DNA of 64,000 bases from an uncultured Victivallales bacterium (GTDB taxonomy: Bacteria > Verrucomicrobiota > Lentisphaeria > Victivallales > UBA1829). This document shows, piece after piece, positions 62,916 through 64,000 of the stretch. The notes beneath the pieces were generated by a model. It did not search any database. It saw only the letters and a list, made by a program, of their open reading frames with translations, and was not told where the DNA came from. The position numbers were made by a program, and so were the translations under genes. Every line of letters begins with the position of its first letter. Within the stretch, counting starts at the first letter, position 1. The DNA is taken from assembly GCA_944391115.1 (NCBI GenBank), contig CALXSJ010000007.1, forward strand, positions 1-64,000, in the 5' to 3' direction.

Positions 62916-63030
62916 ATCCGGAGAAGGACGGCAGAAAATGGAAACAGGAAAATTTCGCACAGGACAACGGCAAAACAGTTTTTCCGCATCGGAAACTACT
63001 GTAAAACAAAAATCGAACCGGAGGCAGATC

Positions 63031-64000
63031 ATGCTGAAATTATTTCTCTTTACTGTAATGTTTTGTTCCGCAATCGCGCTCTCCGCGGCGGAGGGGCGGG
63101 GAACTCCTCCCGAGAGGATTTTCCCGAAAATCAGAGATTATTTCACCTTCGGCATCTATGAATTCGGGAACAATCCCGCACACCAGGCTTTTTTAAGCAG
63201 GACTCAGAACATCGCGCCCGCGCAGTTGTACGACATCTATGCGAAAGCCTATGCGGAAAGCAATCTGAACACCGTTCTGACCGCGCATGACCACTACATG
63301 ACGCCGTGCGCGAAATACGGCATGAACCTGATCATGCACAAATATTTCTTCTATAACGCGAGAAATAATCCGGAACTGGCGAAAAAGCAGTGGTGCTCCT
63401 ATGTGGAAAGATACAGGAACAATCCCAATCTTCTCTCCTGGTATCTCTACGATGAAATTGAATCGCCGAAAATCAGCGAGGAGCTCGGGAAGATCCGGAA
63501 AGCCATTTTCCAAATCGATCAGACCCGCCCCTGCAGCGTGGTTACGAGCAGCGTTCACAAAAATGTCGCGGCGATGTTCCAGTACTATATGTGGGACTGC
63601 TACATGTTTTATACGGCGACGGCCGACGGCGGTTCCCTGGGCAGGCTGAAAACATTTGCGAGGCAGGCTGCTGCATCCGCTCCCTATATCAATGTGGCCG
63701 TCATTCAGGCGAATGACTACGGCAATTATGATCCCTCTCCCGCGGAGGTCCGCGCCCAGACCTTCACCGTGCTTGCCAACGGTTCCAACGGTGTGCTTTA
63801 TTACCTGGGACTCGTCCCTCTCTGCTCCTGGAGCAAGTGGACGCAGAAGGACAACTATTTCAACATTGCGAATCTGCGCGAAAAAGCGCTGCTGGATTTT
63901 TACGGCACCCCGAACGGAAAACTGCGCGCCATTGCGGAAATGGGGGAAAAGCTCCTGCCGCGGGGATATCTGCTTGTTTCCGGGAAATCTCTTCCCGACT
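63031..64000 (+). CDS. secreted TIM-barrel glycosidase-like protein, cut by the window end
   Basis: Open from the ATG at 63031 (GGAGG upstream) to the window end, 323 codons without a stop. Signal peptide MLKLFLFTVMFCSAIALSAA. Barrel-type features: FTFGIYEFG, the segment LLSWYLYDEIE (about 135-145; the Y-x-Y-D-E pattern typical of glycoside hydrolase barrels), TRPCSVVTSSVH, and GSNGVLYYLG. It looks like a GH42/GH2-barrel-like enzyme, but the C-terminus is missing. Last visible gene of the locus run by the regulator at 55166; 115 nt after the previous stop. Confidence 0.8.
   Translation, partial: MLKLFLFTVMFCSAIALSAAEGRGTPPERIFPKIRDYFTFGIYEFGNNPAHQAFLSRTQNIAPAQLYDIYAKAYAESNLNTVLTAHDHYMTPCAKYGMNLIMHKYFFYNARNNPELAKKQWCSYVERYRNNPNLLSWYLYDEIESPKISEELGKIRKAIFQIDQTRPCSVVTSSVHKNVAAMFQYYMWDCYMFYTATADGGSLGRLKTFARQAAASAPYINVAVIQANDYGNYDPSPAEVRAQTFTVLANGSNGVLYYLGLVPLCSWSKWTQKDNYFNIANLREKALLDFYGTPNGKLRAIAEMGEKLLPRGYLLVSGKSLPD

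Noticed and set aside
62912-63004. 30-codon frame overlapping the 60978-62915 stop by ATGA
   Set aside because: Short, no ribosome site of its own beyond the coupled stop, no recognisable features; the real next gene starts at 63031 with GGAGG.
60882-63032. 716-codon open frame on the minus strand
   Set aside because: It mirrors the glycosidase-like gene at 60978-62915; the plus-strand protein has domain-like structure and a ribosome site, while the antisense translation is Arg/His/Phe-rich noise caused by high GC and codon bias.

Overview
The window reads as a chromosome segment of a Gram-negative member of the Lentisphaerota (Victivallales-like). The reasoning is inference from content. 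There are short prepilin-like proteins starting with an F-T-L-(I/V)-E-L-L helix and set among glycan-degradation genes, GntR-HTH/LacI-type hybrid regulators, DUF4838 and toroid-type secreted enzymes, and an LPS Kdo transferase (so an outer membrane is expected). Coding density is high, many genes overlap by ATGA or GTGA, and GC is fairly high except for one AT-rich patch at about 53.9-54.65 kb.

Layout. 0-4.07 kb (minus): SIS-domain isomerase, uppS, cdsA, an Lrp/AsnC regulator and its aminotransferase. 4.07-4.29 kb: AT-rich divergent gap that could be a replication origin. 4.3-11 kb (plus): dnaN, recF, thiI, a PHP-domain protein and a DUF1846 protein. 11-19.7 kb (minus): a GntR/LacI-type regulator followed by a four-gene glycan-type locus (two large secreted paralogues, a pseudopilin, a PHP phosphoesterase). 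19.96-21.8 kb (plus): pta and a SASA/SGNH esterase. 21.8-30.7 kb (minus): a Tad-like secretion/pilus locus (cpaB, FHA-cpaF, tadB, tadC, DUF192, FHA membrane protein, PEGA lipoprotein, membrane protein) ending in rsmG. 30.8-35.0 kb (minus): uvrB, a degenerate epimerase, tsaE, thiL. 35.2-37.9 kb (plus): two secreted small proteins and a cardiolipin synthase. 37.9-47.4 kb (minus): a 1431-residue two-catalytic-domain glycogen debranching enzyme, a lipoprotein, tadA (tRNA deaminase), a DUF815 AAA+ ATPase, thiC and waaA. 47.5-53.4 kb (plus): lepB, a deacetylase-like protein, aroQ-accB-accC and two Asp23 proteins plus an AmaP-like membrane anchor. 53.5-55.1 kb: tRNA-Lys, a tandem-hairpin repeat, an AT-rich MORN-type gene and gene remnants. 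55.1-64 kb (plus): a second GntR/LacI-type regulator and a second glycan-type locus (pseudopilin, toroid protein, DUF4838 protein, two TIM-barrel-like enzymes), the last cut by the window edge.

The main new signals are: (1) a family of tandem-hairpin elements (1-82, 18463-18600, 53775-53908) in which hairpin arms differ but pairing, loop lengths and flanks are kept; (2) two independent GntR/LacI-type loci that each carry a 12-bp perfect palindrome in the regulator's own leader and a pseudopilin gene inside the operon; (3) a Tad-like operon with two FHA proteins and a PEGA lipoprotein but no visible pilin, secretin or prepilin peptidase. Functions of most glycan-locus proteins are inferred only at fold level.
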